A stretch of 64,000 bases of DNA, from positions 806,001 to 870,000 of the forward strand of contig NZ_PYOD01000001.1 in NCBI RefSeq assembly GCF_003026285.1, read 5' to 3'. Below are positions 28,070 to 38,724 of this stretch, piece by piece. The notes beneath the pieces were generated by a model. The model was not told where the DNA came from and did no database searches. It was given only the letters and a program-made list of their open reading frames with translations. This DNA comes from Photobacterium profundum (lineage in GTDB: Bacteria; Pseudomonadota; Gammaproteobacteria; Enterobacterales; Vibrionaceae). Each line of letters begins with the position of its first letter. Position 1 is the first letter of the stretch. Position numbers and translations under genes: made by a program.

Positions 28070-29002
28070 TTAATCGCGGTACAGAGAGAACTCATCTTTG
28101 CAGTCTAGTAACTGTTGGCGTGTCATCATGAATACACCATGACCACCATTAGCAAATTCAATCCAAGTAAATGGGATATTTGGATATTGCTGCTCCATGT
28201 GAACCATAGAGTTACCTACTTCGCAGATCAGAATACCGTCATCTTTCAGGTAATCTGGTGCATTGGCAAGAATACGACGAACCAGTTTCAAACCATCCGT
28301 ACCTGCCGCTAAACCAAGTTCTGGCTCATGGCGGAACTCTTCGGGTAGATTGTCCATATCTTCCTGATCAACATAAGGAGGATTGGTTACAATCAGATCG
28401 TATTTATCTTTAGGTACATCACGTAATAGATCAGAGCGAAGCGGAATAACCTGCTGCTCTAAACCATGGTCGTTAATATTTTGCTCGGCCACTGCCAGTG
28501 CATCGATTGAAATATCAACCAGATCCACTTCTGCATCAGGGAATGCATGTGCACAAGCAATACCAATACAACCACTACCTGTACACAAATCCATGATTCG
28601 TGTTGGCTCTTGTTGTAAAAACGGTTCAAATTGCGTTTCAATCAGTTCAGCAATCGGTGAGCGCGGTACAAGTACACGTTCATCAACAAAAAACTCTAAA
28701 CCACAGAAATACGCTTTATTTGTCATGTATGACACTGGTGTACGGTCATTAATACGACGAATAACACGTTCAACCACACGTAAACGCTCACTGCTCGTCA
28801 GGCGTGAAAAACGCACTTCTGACGGAATATCAAGTGGTAAATACAGTGTTGGAAGTACAAGCTGAACAGCTTCATCCCACGCATTATCTGTACCATGACC
28901 ATAAAAAAGACCAGCAGCATTGAAACGGCTGACAGTCCAACGTAGCATGTCTTGCAAAGTGTGAAGTTCATTGACAGCTTCGTCGACAAAAATCTTATCC
29001 AA
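28070..29002 (-). CDS. prmB: Ribosomal protein L3 N5-glutamine methyltransferase
   Basis: 310 residues starting at TTG (29000-29002), supported by GGAGG six bases upstream; no better ATG is near. The SAM-binding motif [10 protein letters not shown] is at 138-147 and the catalytic NPPY at 207-210. N-terminal helical substrate domain of the PrmB/PrmC type ([21 protein letters not shown]). It methylates a glutamine of L3 during 50S assembly. It is divergent from smrB with a 53-bp gap, an arrangement common in gammaproteobacteria. Confidence 0.95.
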   Translation of the reverse strand: MDKIFVDEAVNELHTLQDMLRWTVSRFNAAGLFYGHGTDNAWDEAVQLVLPTLYLPLDIPSEVRFSRLTSSERLRVVERVIRRINDRTPVSYMTNKAYFCGLEFFVDERVLVPRSPIAELIETQFEPFLQQEPTRIMDLCTGSGCIGIACAHAFPDAEVDLVDISIDALAVAEQNINDHGLEQQVIPLRSDLLRDVPKDKYDLIVTNPPYVDQEDMDNLPEEFRHEPELGLAAGTDGLKLVRRILANAPDYLKDDGILICEVGNSMVHMEQQYPNIPFTWIEFANGGHGVFMMTRQQLLDCKDEFSLYRD

Positions 29003-29055
29003 AATAGCCTCCGAAAAACGCTACAATACCGCCATACAGATGTTGGAATTTCATT

Positions 29056-29586
29056 ATGAGTAAAAAAAATCCTAACTTAGAAGATGAGTTGTCACTCTTC
29101 CAAGATGCGGTAAAAGGCGTAAAAAAGTTCACGCATGATACCATAATCACGCGGCGCCAACAGAACTCAAAGGTTGATAAAGCCAAGGTCTCGAGTAAAG
29201 AAACCCAAAACCACGAGTTTTATTTCTCTGATGAGTTTGAACCGCACCTAAATGAGCATGGACCTACCCAATATGCGCGCACTGGTGTGTCTAAATATGA
29301 AGTGAAAAAGTTACGACGTGGTATCTATGTACCTGACATGTATTTAGATATGCACGGTATGACGCAGCAAGAAGCAAAACGCGAGTTAGCCGCAATGCTA
29401 GCAGCTTGCATTAAAGAGAATGTGTCTTGTGCCTGTGTAATGCATGGCATTGGTAAGCATATACTTAAACAGAAAGCACCTTTGTGGTTGGCACAACACC
29501 CAGATGTAATGGCATTTCACCAAGCGCCTTTAGAGTTTGGTGGCAACGGCGCATTGTTAGTATTAATTGATATATCTGAACGTTAG
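29056..29586 (+). CDS. smrB: SmrB, ribosome-collision endonuclease
   Basis: 176 residues. The C-terminal Smr domain (about 95-175) has the catalytic DMHG motif (Asp98, His100) and HGIGKHILK at 130-138. The N-terminal extension (MSKKNPNLEDELSLFQDAV) is the helix known to bind the collided ribosome. It cuts mRNA between stalled ribosomes to start rescue. Pairing with prmB is conserved. Confidence 0.93.
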   Translation: MSKKNPNLEDELSLFQDAVKGVKKFTHDTIITRRQQNSKVDKAKVSSKETQNHEFYFSDEFEPHLNEHGPTQYARTGVSKYEVKKLRRGIYVPDMYLDMHGMTQQEAKRELAAMLAACIKENVSCACVMHGIGKHILKQKAPLWLAQHPDVMAFHQAPLEFGGNGALLVLIDISER

Positions 29587-29666
29587 TGCAAGCTATATAC
29601 ATTCAATACGCGATTAACCCCAGACTAAACATAACGAACACCTATCGTTCGAATGTTGTTGTCTGG

Positions 29667-29690
29667 GCGTTATCGCACAAAAAATAACGC
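29667..29690. terminator. Weak convergent stem-loop after smrB
   Basis: GCGTTAT (29667-29673) and ATAACGC (29684-29690), 7-bp stem with an A-rich loop, between the convergent smrB and a lipoprotein gene. Confidence 0.5.
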
Positions 29691-29693
29691 TGA

Positions 29694-30056
29694 TTAATAC
29701 GTATATTTTGCTAATGAACCCACATTAATAACCTGACCCTCTTGAATCAGCGTTACTTCACCACTCTCACAAATCTGCATCCGTGTTTTCACTGATGATT
29801 CACTGTAATAATGCTCGCAAGATCCATTACGTGCACTATCGATACGTGAAAATATAGTAATTGAGCCTGCAACCATTAACCCACCCGGTGACGCAAAAGT
29901 CAGCGTACTGCCCGAGGTAGAAATACGCATCTCTTCGCTAATACCGTTAGCCCATTTAATCGCACCATTAGCATTGATCGTTGGTTTTTGAGGACCGCCC
30001 TGAACACAACCGACAAGTAATGCAGCACTAATAACTGCTAATATTTTAGTTTTCAT
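29694..30056 (-). CDS. Small lipoprotein of unknown function
   Basis: 120 residues from ATG 30054-30056; the longer frame to 30185 would place 43 unlikely residues before the signal peptide. Lipobox LVGC (Cys17). The mature part has a beta-rich pattern (GAIKWANGISEEMRISTSGS, then LTFASPGGLMVAGSITIF) and two cysteines (GSCEHYY and MQICESG) that may form a disulfide. The ribosome binding site is poor. No family recognised. It lies between smrB and sixA. Confidence 0.6.
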   Translation of the reverse strand: MKTKILAVISAALLVGCVQGGPQKPTINANGAIKWANGISEEMRISTSGSTLTFASPGGLMVAGSITIFSRIDSARNGSCEHYYSESSVKTRMQICESGEVTLIQEGQVINVGSLAKYTY

Positions 30057-30229
30057 TATTACCGTTTCTTCTATTTCAAATTGGGTATAAGAATAGTGTT
30101 CATTGAATAAGCTAAAAAAGCGGCAAAACAATGCACTTATGAGTAACCATAAGCAAAAACTGTTCCACTTAGTAATATTGCTCAATGAAGCTATATAATC
30201 GTAATGGCTTATGAATTAAAAAAATAAAC

Positions 30230-30258
30230 AACGCTGATTCAACATTAAAATCAGCGTT
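30230..30258 (-). terminator. Terminator of sixA
   Basis: AACGCTGATT (30230-30239) and AATCAGCGTT (30249-30258), perfect 10-bp stem. On the minus strand it runs into a T-rich stretch (complement of 30216-30226). It lies 27 bp past the sixA stop. Confidence 0.85.
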
Positions 30259-30285
30259 TTACATTGTGGTGTTTTCATGGAGGGT

Positions 30286-30753
30286 TTATGAGGGCACGTC
30301 TTGCCATAAAAATTCAGCTACCTCGGTATCAGGATCGTAGTCAATAGCGGCAATCGCTGACGTCCTAAACATAGGAGGTTGTATACCTTTAACGATATCT
30401 GCCGTTAAGTATCCGACAAGAGGGAGATGAGACACCAACATTACGGTTTCAGGCCGTTCAATCGCAATCAATGCTTTAAGATAAGCAGCAACATCTTCTG
30501 AATCACCATAAGGCGTAATGTTATCAGCCGTTATGACTTTCTTCGCTTCAGGTAATTCAGCGGTCATCACTTGCCACGTCTGTTGAGCGCGCAGGTATGG
30601 ACTAACCCAAACCAGATCGAGGTTACCCTCTAAATGCGTCGCTAACTGGCTTGCTACCTGCTTAGATTGCTGCTCGCCTCGAATCGTTAGAGGACGTTCA
30701 GCATCACTTGGTGCAAAGTTTTGAGCTTCACCATGCCGCATGATAAAAATTCG
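30286..30753 (-). CDS. sixA: Phosphohistidine phosphatase SixA
   Basis: 155 residues from ATG 30751-30753; the upstream in-frame start at 30828 would add 25 residues before the conserved N-terminus MRIFIMRHGEA. Histidine-phosphatase RHG motif at 7-9 with catalytic His8, second-half motif SHLP. In E. coli SixA removes phosphate from HPt domains or the nitrogen PTS protein. It is divergent from the protease gene. Confidence 0.9.
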   Translation of the reverse strand, partial: RIFIMRHGEAQNFAPSDAERPLTIRGEQQSKQVASQLATHLEGNLDLVWVSPYLRAQQTWQVMTAELPEAKKVITADNITPYGDSEDVAAYLKALIAIERPETVMLVSHLPLVGYLTADIVKGIQPPMFRTSAIAAIDYDPDTEVAEFLWQDVPS

Positions 30754-31098
30754 CATGTATCTTCTTATCCAATCATGAATACCTAACGCTATGCTAGCAA
30801 CTTCAGACCAGACAGCATAGCCATTCAAGCAATTCTATTGCCATTCCGTGACAGTGGGGTCACTCCTCATATTGACTACTGCCACCATAGTAACTATTCA
30901 CTTTATTTCTTCTCTTTATACTCAATAATTAGACAGATTGATCACTGCTCTAACAAGCATGCCTTTTATTTCATCACTTTTTATCGATTCAGCTGATTTA
31001 ACATATAGATAAATAAGATAATCAGACGTATTTCCAATTTGCCAGCTTGCTGTATGAGGGTCATAATTACTTCATTCCCTTTGAAAAAGGTTCTTCCT
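30754..31098. other. Divergent promoter region between sixA and the protease gene
   Basis: 345 bp, AT-rich. No operator or clear promoter recognised apart from the ribosome site AAGG at about 31088. Confidence 0.4.
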
Positions 31099-33864
31099 GT
31101 GCACATTAGCCCCAACGACCATAAGCAGTACCGCTATTTAACCTTAGCTAATGAGCTCAAGGTACTTTTGGTGCACGATGCAGATGCACCACGCTCAGCG
31201 GCAGCGTTATCTGTTCAGATAGGTCACTTTGATGACCCTGAAGATAGACAAGGGATGGCACATTTTCTTGAACATATGCTGTTTTTAGGGACCGAAAAGT
31301 ACCCCCGTATCGGTGAATTTCAAACATTCATAAACCGCAGTGGCGGCAGCAATAATGCTTGGACTGGCACAGAAAACACGACATTTTTCTTTGAAGTTAG
31401 TCCCCATGCTTTTGAAGAAGGATTAGATCGCTTTGGTCAATTTTTCACCGCGCCATTATTTAATGAAGAAGCCGTCGACAAAGAACGTCAAGCCGTTGAT
31501 TCTGAATATAAATTAAAACTAAACGATGACGTACGACGCCTTTATCAAGTACATAAAGAAACCATTAACCCTAACCACCCTTTCACTAAATTTTCTGTGG
31601 GTGACTTAACCACGCTGGATGATCGAAATAATACGTCGATCCGAGATGAGCTATTACATTTTTATCAAACGCATTATTCAGCAAACAAAATGGGGTTAGT
31701 GCTGTTAGGCTCCCAGTCGCTAGATGAGTTAGAAGCATATACTCATGACTTTTTCAGCCATATCAATAATACCGGGGTAGCTAAATCAGAAATACCAGTA
31801 CCTCTTGTAACCGAAAAAGAAGCAAAACAATTTATTCAGATTGAGCCGATAAAAGATGTTCGTAAACTAACACTCTCTTTTACCATGCCATCAGTCGATG
31901 CCTACTATCAGCAAAAACCTTTGTCATACATCGCCCATATGTTGGGTAATGAAGGCACTGGCAGCTTGATGTCCATCTTAAAAAGTCGGGAACTGATTAA
32001 TACTTTATCTGCCGGTGGTGGTGTCAATGGCAGTAATTTTCGCGAATTTACCATCAGCTTAAACTTAACACTCAAAGGCCTTGAACATACCGATGATATT
32101 GTTAAGTCTGTCTTCCAATACATTGCATTAATACAGCAACAAGGCATGGAAGAGTGGCGTTATGAAGAAAAAAAATCTGTTTTAGAATTGGCATTCCGTT
32201 ATCAAGAAAAAAGTCGCCCACTTGATACGGTAAGCTATTTAGTCATGAACTTACTGCATTATGCACCGGATGATGTCATCTACGGTGATTACATGATGGC
32301 TGGCTATAATGAACCATTAATACGCGATCTACTTGCCTACTTACGCCCAGAAAACATGCGATTAGTGCTAGCAGCCCAAGGTCAGCATTACGATCAAACG
32401 GCACAATGGTATGCTACGCCCTACTCCGTGACACCATTCACAAACAAACAATTAACTGACTGGATGAATGTTACTCTCGATCCTAAACTTCTTTTACCAG
32501 AAAAAAACCCGTACCTTTGTGAGCGCCTTACCCCTCATGAACTCGCACCTAAATCAGAGTTACCGCCACAATTAATTCAAGACTTACCTGGCTTTCGCCT
32601 TTGGTATAAGCAAGAGCATGACTTTCGTGTACCGAAAGGGGTTGTTTACGTTGCTATCGATAGCCCTCACGCAGTTAACTCTCCTCGTAACATTGTCAAA
32701 ACACGCTTATGTGTCGAGATGCTACTCGAGGCGATAAACGAAAAAGCCTACCCCGCTGAAATTGCTGGTATGTCATATAATCTATACGCCCACCAAGGTG
32801 GTGTAACACTGCAACTGTCTGGTTTTAGTGAAAAACAACCCTTATTGATGAAGCTAATATTGGAATGTTTTGCCAGCCGTACATTCGATGAAAATCGTTT
32901 TAATAATATCAAGGCGCAAATGTTACGCAACTGGCGTAATGCGGCAGAAGATAAACCTATCTCGCAGCTGTTTAATGAGCTTACAGGCTTACTTCAACCC
33001 AATAATCCACCTTACCCGGTATTGATCGAAGCGCTTGAGTCTATCGGTGTTGATGAGCTTCCGGCTTTTGTTGAATCAATGTTTGCAGAGCTGCACATTG
33101 ATACCTTCGTTTACGGAAATTGGTTAAAAGAAGACACACTACAATTAGCAGAAATACTCAAAGATGCATTCCGTGTTACCGACCAGCTTTATGGCGAGTC
33201 TCAGCGGCCACTGGTTCAGCTTAATAAGTCTGGTACGTTAAATTACGAGATCAATGGCAAGCATGCCGATTCGGCTATTTTAATGTATTACCAATCGCGC
33301 GAAGTTTCTCCACGTAAAATAGCGGTATACACGTTAGCTAATCATTTAATGTCGACCACCTTCTTTCATGAATTAAGAACGAAGCAGCAATTAGGCTATA
33401 TGGTAGGTACAGCCAATTTACCTCTAAATCGCCACCCTGGATTAATTTTGTATATCCAATCCCCAGTAGCTGGACCATTACTGTTATCTGAAGCTATCGA
33501 CGATTTTACTAATGCCTTTGCACTCGTATTATTAGAGCTCAATGAAGAACAATGGCAAGCAAGCAAACAAGGATTAATCTCACAAATTTCAGAGCCTGAT
33601 ACTAACCTTCGTAGCCGTGCTCAGCGTTTTTGGGTCAGCATTGGTAATAAAGACGAAACATTTAGCCAGCGTAAAAAAGTGATTGAAGCACTCAAGAACC
33701 TAAACCGTGCCGATATGGTCCGATTTATCGTCGAGATTGTAAAACCACGTACTGCAAACCGTTTAGTGATGCATTACCAAGGCCAAGCTCATCAAAACCT
33801 TGAACCTTTAGATCTAGGTCAACCAATTGAATCAATAGTTGAATTCCAGCAAAACGCACGCTAA
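31099..33864 (+). CDS. Insulinase (M16) family protease, protease III-like
   Basis: 921 residues if started at GTG 31099, chosen for AAGG eight bases upstream and because relatives begin at this point (VHISPNDHKQYRYL). The inverted zinc motif HFLEH is at 55-59, followed by MLFLGTEKYPR and NAWTGTENT, the insulysin/pitrilysin signatures. Four M16 repeats fill the length. No signal peptide is visible, so it is probably cytoplasmic, unlike E. coli Ptr. It degrades small peptides inside a closed chamber. Upstream TTG/ATG starts at 31039/31054 remain possible. Confidence 0.9.
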   Translation: MHISPNDHKQYRYLTLANELKVLLVHDADAPRSAAALSVQIGHFDDPEDRQGMAHFLEHMLFLGTEKYPRIGEFQTFINRSGGSNNAWTGTENTTFFFEVSPHAFEEGLDRFGQFFTAPLFNEEAVDKERQAVDSEYKLKLNDDVRRLYQVHKETINPNHPFTKFSVGDLTTLDDRNNTSIRDELLHFYQTHYSANKMGLVLLGSQSLDELEAYTHDFFSHINNTGVAKSEIPVPLVTEKEAKQFIQIEPIKDVRKLTLSFTMPSVDAYYQQKPLSYIAHMLGNEGTGSLMSILKSRELINTLSAGGGVNGSNFREFTISLNLTLKGLEHTDDIVKSVFQYIALIQQQGMEEWRYEEKKSVLELAFRYQEKSRPLDTVSYLVMNLLHYAPDDVIYGDYMMAGYNEPLIRDLLAYLRPENMRLVLAAQGQHYDQTAQWYATPYSVTPFTNKQLTDWMNVTLDPKLLLPEKNPYLCERLTPHELAPKSELPPQLIQDLPGFRLWYKQEHDFRVPKGVVYVAIDSPHAVNSPRNIVKTRLCVEMLLEAINEKAYPAEIAGMSYNLYAHQGGVTLQLSGFSEKQPLLMKLILECFASRTFDENRFNNIKAQMLRNWRNAAEDKPISQLFNELTGLLQPNNPPYPVLIEALESIGVDELPAFVESMFAELHIDTFVYGNWLKEDTLQLAEILKDAFRVTDQLYGESQRPLVQLNKSGTLNYEINGKHADSAILMYYQSREVSPRKIAVYTLANHLMSTTFFHELRTKQQLGYMVGTANLPLNRHPGLILYIQSPVAGPLLLSEAIDDFTNAFALVLLELNEEQWQASKQGLISQISEPDTNLRSRAQRFWVSIGNKDETFSQRKKVIEALKNLNRADMVRFIVEIVKPRTANRLVMHYQGQAHQNLEPLDLGQPIESIVEFQQNAR

Positions 33865-33880
33865 AAACAACCTCTTTTCA

Positions 33881-33918
33881 CAGCCTTTATTACAGTATTT
33901 ATATCGTAATGAAGGCTG
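33881..33918 (+). terminator. Stem-loop after the M16 protease gene
   Basis: CAGCCTTTATTAC (33881-33893) and GTAATGAAGGCTG (33906-33918), 13 bp with one mismatch, loop of 12. It lies 17 bp past the stop. No T run follows, so strength is uncertain. Confidence 0.6.
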
Positions 33919-34113
33919 CTAAATAAATCTAAACCTCAGTTTTATTCACATATTGTCTCTACGAATCAGTTTTATTCATTAGCCATCGCAAGCATAACGG
34001 ATTAATAATCATCGTTCAGTCGACAAGCATGGACACTCCGTCGCACCCATTTTTATAAACATAAACGCTCAATAATATTCCGTTTAAGAATGAGTAAGAC
34101 AAAAGAGAAAGTC

Positions 34114-34473
34114 ATGAATCAACACTGCCCACATTGCGAAATGGATATAACTGCGCCACCAATGAGTCGCTATAACGAAAGCTTTCATTGCCCACATTGT
34201 GCAAGTATCTTGTCGCACAATGAGTTTGATATTGTGTTTTATGCTGCCATTTTTATTACTGTCGCAACGCTGGCTTTAACACTCGTCTGTAACGTAAATA
34301 GCTTTGTTGCTCTGATACTATCAATGATTGCTTACCATCTATTGCGTCCCTCTTGTTTTGAGCCTCGTTTTCGCTTACGAAACCTTAATACGATAAAAAG
34401 AAGCAACCCATTAATCCTGCCTTCGTTATTATCGAGTATTAATTCGAAAAACCAACGACAGATGAAGCCATAG
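34114..34473 (+). CDS. Small zinc-ribbon membrane protein, unknown function
   Basis: 119 residues from ATG 34114 (GAGAAAG upstream); an ATG at 34090 would add eight residues. Two CPHC motifs (Cys5/Cys8 and Cys26/Cys29) form a probable zinc ribbon, then two membrane helices (about 39-61 and 63-77) and a basic tail rich in Arg/Lys/Ser. The arrangement resembles ParA-independent envelope zinc-ribbon proteins, but I cannot name a family. It precedes the MITE-like element. Confidence 0.6.
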   Translation: MNQHCPHCEMDITAPPMSRYNESFHCPHCASILSHNEFDIVFYAAIFITVATLALTLVCNVNSFVALILSMIAYHLLRPSCFEPRFRLRNLNTIKRSNPLILPSLLSSINSKNQRQMKP

Positions 34474-34494
34474 TTAATACTTCTATGGGATGGT

Positions 34495-34760
34495 TATACC
34501 CAAGCCACCTCAAGATGCAGGATTCATAGTGACCTCAACGTGTTTAATTCAAGGAAAATATGTGTAGGAATGGCGCTCCCTTTCAAACATATTTGACATA
34601 GAAGTAGACACGTTGAGTCACTCCCGAAGGGCGAGTTTTGTTAGGCTCTATACGCCGTTGCTAATTTTAAACGTAGAACCACTAAGCTTATAAATGAGCG
34701 CCTTGCCTAGAGCCCAACAAATTCTCGCTGAAACGAGCATCTTGAGGTAACTTGGGTATA
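34495..34760. mobile_element. 266-bp MITE-like element with nested inverted repeats
   Basis: Terminal inverted repeats: TATACCCAAGCCACCTCAAG at the left edge and its near complement ending ...AACTTGGGTATA at 34760; with the next bases the ends extend to TTATACCC/GGGTATAA. An inner pair, CTCAACGTGT (about 34533-34542) and ACACGTTGAG (about 34609-34618), gives a second hairpin. It has no coding capacity. This type of TATACCCAAG element is familiar as a repeat in marine gammaproteobacteria. It lies between the zinc-ribbon gene and the fadJ terminator without breaking either. Confidence 0.8.
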
Positions 34761-34772
34761 AGCACTCATAAA

Positions 34773-34808
34773 AAAGGTCTGCCACTATAAAAAATAGGGC
34801 AGACCTTT
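34773..34808. terminator. Terminator of fadJ
   Basis: AAAGGTCTGCC (34773-34783) and GGCAGACCTTT (34798-34808), perfect 11-bp stem with an AT-rich loop; T-rich on the minus strand. It lies 37 bp past the fadJ stop. Confidence 0.85.
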
Positions 34809-34845
34809 GAATATCGAAATTGCATATCGTCAGAAAACACAGACG

Positions 34846-36993
34846 CTATGGATAGAAAGATTGCTCTTCATTTGCCATCGCAACCAACTTATCACACGGT
34901 GCAAAACGCTCACCGTATTTATCAGTGTGATCCTTTAGCATCTCTACCACCCTTTTAGCCCCTAAGGTATCCATATAGCGGAATGGACCACCAAGGAATG
35001 GCGGGAAACCGATACCGAAAATTGCGCCGATATCACCATCACGTGCTGATTTAATTACACCTTCATCAAGGCATCGTGCCGCTTCATTCAACATCATTAG
35101 CGTACAACGAAGTGCAATATCTTGCCCTGCGGCTTTTTGCTCGGGTTCCAAAGAAAGCAGTTTATAAACACTCTTATCAACTTCTTTCTTCTTCGTATTG
35201 TATAAGTAGAACCCTTTGCCGCTCTTACGCCCTTTACGATCATCACTCAGTAATAGATCGAATACATCCGGCGCTTTAAACCGTTCACCCAATTCAGCCA
35301 ATAATATTGGGCTGATCTTCGCACCAATATCGACACCGACTTCATCAAGCAAAGTTATTGGCCCGACCGGGAAACCAAAATCCAATAATGAACGATCGAT
35401 ATGTTCAATTGGTTCACCACTTAATAGCACTGCAGCGGCTTCATTCATGTATGGCGCTAGAATACGATTCACATAAAAGCCCGCTTTATCAGCGACAACA
35501 ATGGGGGTTTTACCCTGCTTCTTCGCTAATGCAACGACTGTCGCTATGGTTTGCTCGGAGGTCGCACTGCCATTTTCAGTGCCTTGATGAGGAATAACTT
35601 CAACCAACGGCATTTTTTCTACCGGGCTGAAATAGTGTAAGCCAACCACATTTTCAGGACGCTCTGCTGCAGCTGCGATTTGATGGATCGGTAATGACGA
35701 TGTATTACTCGCAAAAATCGTATCATCCGATGTTTGCTGCTCAATGTCTTTTACCATTTGGTGCTTTAGATTAATATCTTCAAAAACGGCTTCTATCACC
35801 ACATCGACATTCGTAAACCCAGTAAATGTTGTACCACCCGTAATACTGAACATTTTATTTTGTAGTTCAGCCTTACTAATGATTCGGCGTTTACGCTGCT
35901 TGTCGAGTAACTTGAAGTTATAAACAAGGGCATTTTTAATACCATCGTTTGATATGTCTTTAATTCGAACAGGATAGCCGGCTTTCGTTGCCGTTACATG
36001 GCTGATACCACCACCCATCAAGCCACCACCCAGCACACCCACCTTTTTGATTATTGCAGGTTGAGCGTCAGAACCTGATTCTTTTTTCATGGCAGTTGTA
36101 GCGAAAAATATGCTGCGTAATGCGGCAGATTCAGACGTCATCACCAGTTCACCAAAGCACTTGGCTTCTTGCTCTAAGCCTTTCTTCATACCATGTTGCA
36201 GACCATATTTGATTACGTCTAATATGGCGTCTGCGGCGGGGTAATTACCGCGGGTTTTTTCATGTGTTTTTTTCGCTGCTTGATCAAAAACAACAGAGCG
36301 ACCCAGAGCATTGCCTCCCATTGCCCACTCTTGGAACGATCCCTTGCGTTTTGGCTTACTTTTCAAAGCTTGTTTTTCAGCGATATCAAGCAAGATGCTT
36401 AATGGCACTGCTTCTTCGACAATACCCAGCTTTTTCGCTTTCTTTGCACGTAGCTGTTTGCCCGTTAGAATCATATCTAACGCATTAGCCACCCCAATTA
36501 AACGCGGTAAACGCTGTGTACCGCCAGAACCAGGTAACAAACCTAACTGAACTTCAGGTAGACCTAAGCGTGTTTTATCATCATCACTACATACTCGGCT
36601 ATGACAGGCTAAAGCGAGCTCTAAGCCACCACCTAAACATGGGCCATGAATGGCCGCGACTACATGAAACGGTAATGCTTCTAATTGACCAAACAGCTCT
36701 TGCCCTTTTGCGGCTAATTGCTGCGCTTCATTTGCCGTTTGGCATGCAGCCAACATGCGAATATCAGCACCAGCGATGAAGTTATCAGGCTTGCCGGAAT
36801 ACACCACCATGCCTTTGACATCTTTCTGTGCTTTCAACTGTGTAAGAACATCTGTTACTTGATCGACAAATGCTGACTGTAACGTATTCATTTTTTCGTT
36901 GGGTACATCAATTTTCAACCAAGCAACGCCGTTATCGCCAAACGTTAACGAGAAAGCGGAAGGTTGAGAGTTTGAAGATTCATGCTGTGTCAT
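34846..36993 (-). CDS. fadJ: Fatty acid oxidation complex alpha subunit FadJ
   Basis: 715 residues from ATG 36991-36993, overlapping the fadI stop as TAATG with GGAGG upstream; this matches FadJ length (about 714). Enoyl-CoA hydratase domain in the first 190 residues with Glu125 and Glu147 ([25 protein letters not shown]). The NAD-binding hydroxyacyl-CoA dehydrogenase domain starts near residue 318 ([12 protein letters not shown]) with catalytic His453 in GLHYFSPV. It carries out the hydration and second oxidation of beta-oxidation in complex with FadI. Confidence 0.96.
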   Translation of the reverse strand: MTQHESSNSQPSAFSLTFGDNGVAWLKIDVPNEKMNTLQSAFVDQVTDVLTQLKAQKDVKGMVVYSGKPDNFIAGADIRMLAACQTANEAQQLAAKGQELFGQLEALPFHVVAAIHGPCLGGGLELALACHSRVCSDDDKTRLGLPEVQLGLLPGSGGTQRLPRLIGVANALDMILTGKQLRAKKAKKLGIVEEAVPLSILLDIAEKQALKSKPKRKGSFQEWAMGGNALGRSVVFDQAAKKTHEKTRGNYPAADAILDVIKYGLQHGMKKGLEQEAKCFGELVMTSESAALRSIFFATTAMKKESGSDAQPAIIKKVGVLGGGLMGGGISHVTATKAGYPVRIKDISNDGIKNALVYNFKLLDKQRKRRIISKAELQNKMFSITGGTTFTGFTNVDVVIEAVFEDINLKHQMVKDIEQQTSDDTIFASNTSSLPIHQIAAAAERPENVVGLHYFSPVEKMPLVEVIPHQGTENGSATSEQTIATVVALAKKQGKTPIVVADKAGFYVNRILAPYMNEAAAVLLSGEPIEHIDRSLLDFGFPVGPITLLDEVGVDIGAKISPILLAELGERFKAPDVFDLLLSDDRKGRKSGKGFYLYNTKKKEVDKSVYKLLSLEPEQKAAGQDIALRCTLMMLNEAARCLDEGVIKSARDGDIGAIFGIGFPPFLGGPFRYMDTLGAKRVVEMLKDHTDKYGERFAPCDKLVAMANEEQSFYP

Positions 36994-38303
36994 TATTCTG
37001 CCTCCAAAATCATTGCTGCACCTAACCCACCAGCAGCACAAGCGGTATTCAATGCAAAACCACCGCCACGACGTTGAAGCTCTCGCAGTGTTTGCGTAAT
37101 CATTCGTGCACCTGTTGCAGCAAATGGGTGACCATATGCTAATGATCCGCCAAGCACATTGAATTTATCCATATCAATTTCACCAATCGCTTGGCTACGG
37201 CCTAGTTTCTCTTCAGCAAATTTCTTTGATCCAAACATTTTCACATTCGCTAATGTTTGCGCGGCAAATGCTTCATGCATATCAATTAATGTAAGATCTG
37301 ACAAGCTGATACCAGCACGATCTAATGCCATTGGCGTCGCATAAGAAGGCCCCATCAGCATATCTTGCTCAACACCAATCGCTGAAAATGCATAAGATCG
37401 AATGTAACCTAATGGTTTTAGGCCCAGCTCTTTTGCTCGACCTTCTCGCATTAACAAAATAGCCGCTGCACCATCGGTTAATGGTGTACTGTTTGCTGCA
37501 GTTACAGAGCCAAATTTACGATCAAACGCCGGACGTAGCTTGGCATAAGATTCTAACGTTGAATCTTCACGAATATTATTATCTTTATCAATCCACTGCC
37601 CGTACGGTTCAGGGAAGGCTGTCATCACTTCGCCACGAATTAAACCATCTTTCCATGCTTTACCCGCTAAAGTGTGCGAACGGTACGCCAATGCATCTTG
37701 TTCTTGGCGAGTAATACCGTGGCTTTTTGCCATTTGCTCAGCAGTTTGCCCCATGCTAATACCCGTTGAATACTCAGCAACAGCAGGTGGTACAGGCATA
37801 AGATCTTTAACACTTAATGTACTCAGCAGTTTTAAACGCTTGCTCATTGTTCGCGCTTTACTCAACGCTAATAATGTTGCAGCTAGCTTTTTTGATACAC
37901 CAATCGGTAATACTGACGATGAATCAGCACCACCAGCAATACCGATATCAATCGTGCCAGAGATAATACTTTCCGCCACATTCGCTGCCGCTTGAAAACT
38001 AGTTGCACAGGCGCGACTAACACTATAAGCATCTGTGCCAATGTGCATGCCCGTACCCAGCACAATTTCTCGTGCAATATTCGGCGCTTCAGGCATTTGA
38101 ACCACTTGCCCAAAGACAACTTGTTCAATTAATTTAGGGTCAAAATCGAGCTCTTGGAGCATCTCATTGACAACCATTTTCCCCATATCGAGTGCAGGCA
38201 CGCCATTAAAGGCAGTAGCCTGACGAGCAAACGGGGTACGTAATCCACTTACAACGGCGATGCGCTCACCCTGACGAGTGGTGAGGTTTTGGAGACGTGT
38301 CAT
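36993..38303 (-). CDS. fadI: 3-ketoacyl-CoA thiolase FadI
   Basis: 436 residues, the usual FadI length. Active-site residues: nucleophile Cys99 in [11 protein letters not shown], His392 in [10 protein letters not shown] and Cys422 in NTACAAGG. It cleaves 3-ketoacyl-CoA to acetyl-CoA and a shortened acyl-CoA. It is translationally coupled to fadJ and preceded by a FadR-like operator at 38379-38393, so induction by long-chain fatty acids is expected. Confidence 0.96.
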   Translation of the reverse strand: MTRLQNLTTRQGERIAVVSGLRTPFARQATAFNGVPALDMGKMVVNEMLQELDFDPKLIEQVVFGQVVQMPEAPNIAREIVLGTGMHIGTDAYSVSRACATSFQAAANVAESIISGTIDIGIAGGADSSSVLPIGVSKKLAATLLALSKARTMSKRLKLLSTLSVKDLMPVPPAVAEYSTGISMGQTAEQMAKSHGITRQEQDALAYRSHTLAGKAWKDGLIRGEVMTAFPEPYGQWIDKDNNIREDSTLESYAKLRPAFDRKFGSVTAANSTPLTDGAAAILLMREGRAKELGLKPLGYIRSYAFSAIGVEQDMLMGPSYATPMALDRAGISLSDLTLIDMHEAFAAQTLANVKMFGSKKFAEEKLGRSQAIGEIDMDKFNVLGGSLAYGHPFAATGARMITQTLRELQRRGGGFALNTACAAGGLGAAMILEAE

Positions 38304-38378
38304 CGCTACTCCTTATTAATGTTAGTTACCAGTTTAAAACTGCCAGTATTGGCATGCTGAACATAGCATGTACGATTT

Positions 38379-38393
38379 AGAGGTCAGACCACA
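38379..38393. promoter_or_regulatory. FadR-like operator upstream of fadIJ
   Basis: AGAGGTCAGACCACA contains the perfect core GGTCAGACC (38382-38390) of the FadR consensus (TGGTCNGACCA). It lies about 80 bp before the fadI start codon. Confidence 0.65.
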
Positions 38394-38647
38394 ATAATTG
38401 TAACCAAATTGTTATTAATTTCAAACGAATGTTTTATTTTTGTGGAGTAGAGACAATAAATGCAGATAATTTATAAGATGAAACCTAAGTCCCCTCCTAA
38501 AAACATATAAGATATAGATATTAGTTAAGACAAAAAGATAACAAAGAGATAAGTCAATATGAAGAAAGCCGATATACTATGGAGAAATAGCTAGGGGGAA
38601 ACTAAAGTAAGTTGGTACAACTTAACATTCTATACTTTTATTTAGAC

Positions 38648-38675
38648 AAAAAAAAACCATACCCTAAGGTATGGT
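38648..38675 (-). terminator. Minus-strand terminator ending a short unassigned transcript
   Basis: ACCATACC (38656-38663), loop CTAA, GGTATGGT (38668-38675), perfect 8-bp stem. On the minus strand nine T follow (A run 38648-38656). No annotated minus-strand gene lies directly before it except the small frame at 38725-38868. Confidence 0.75.
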
Positions 38676-38724
38676 CACTATTGTATAGACAGTTAAAAAC
38701 TATCTAATCTAAGTATTAAGTCAA

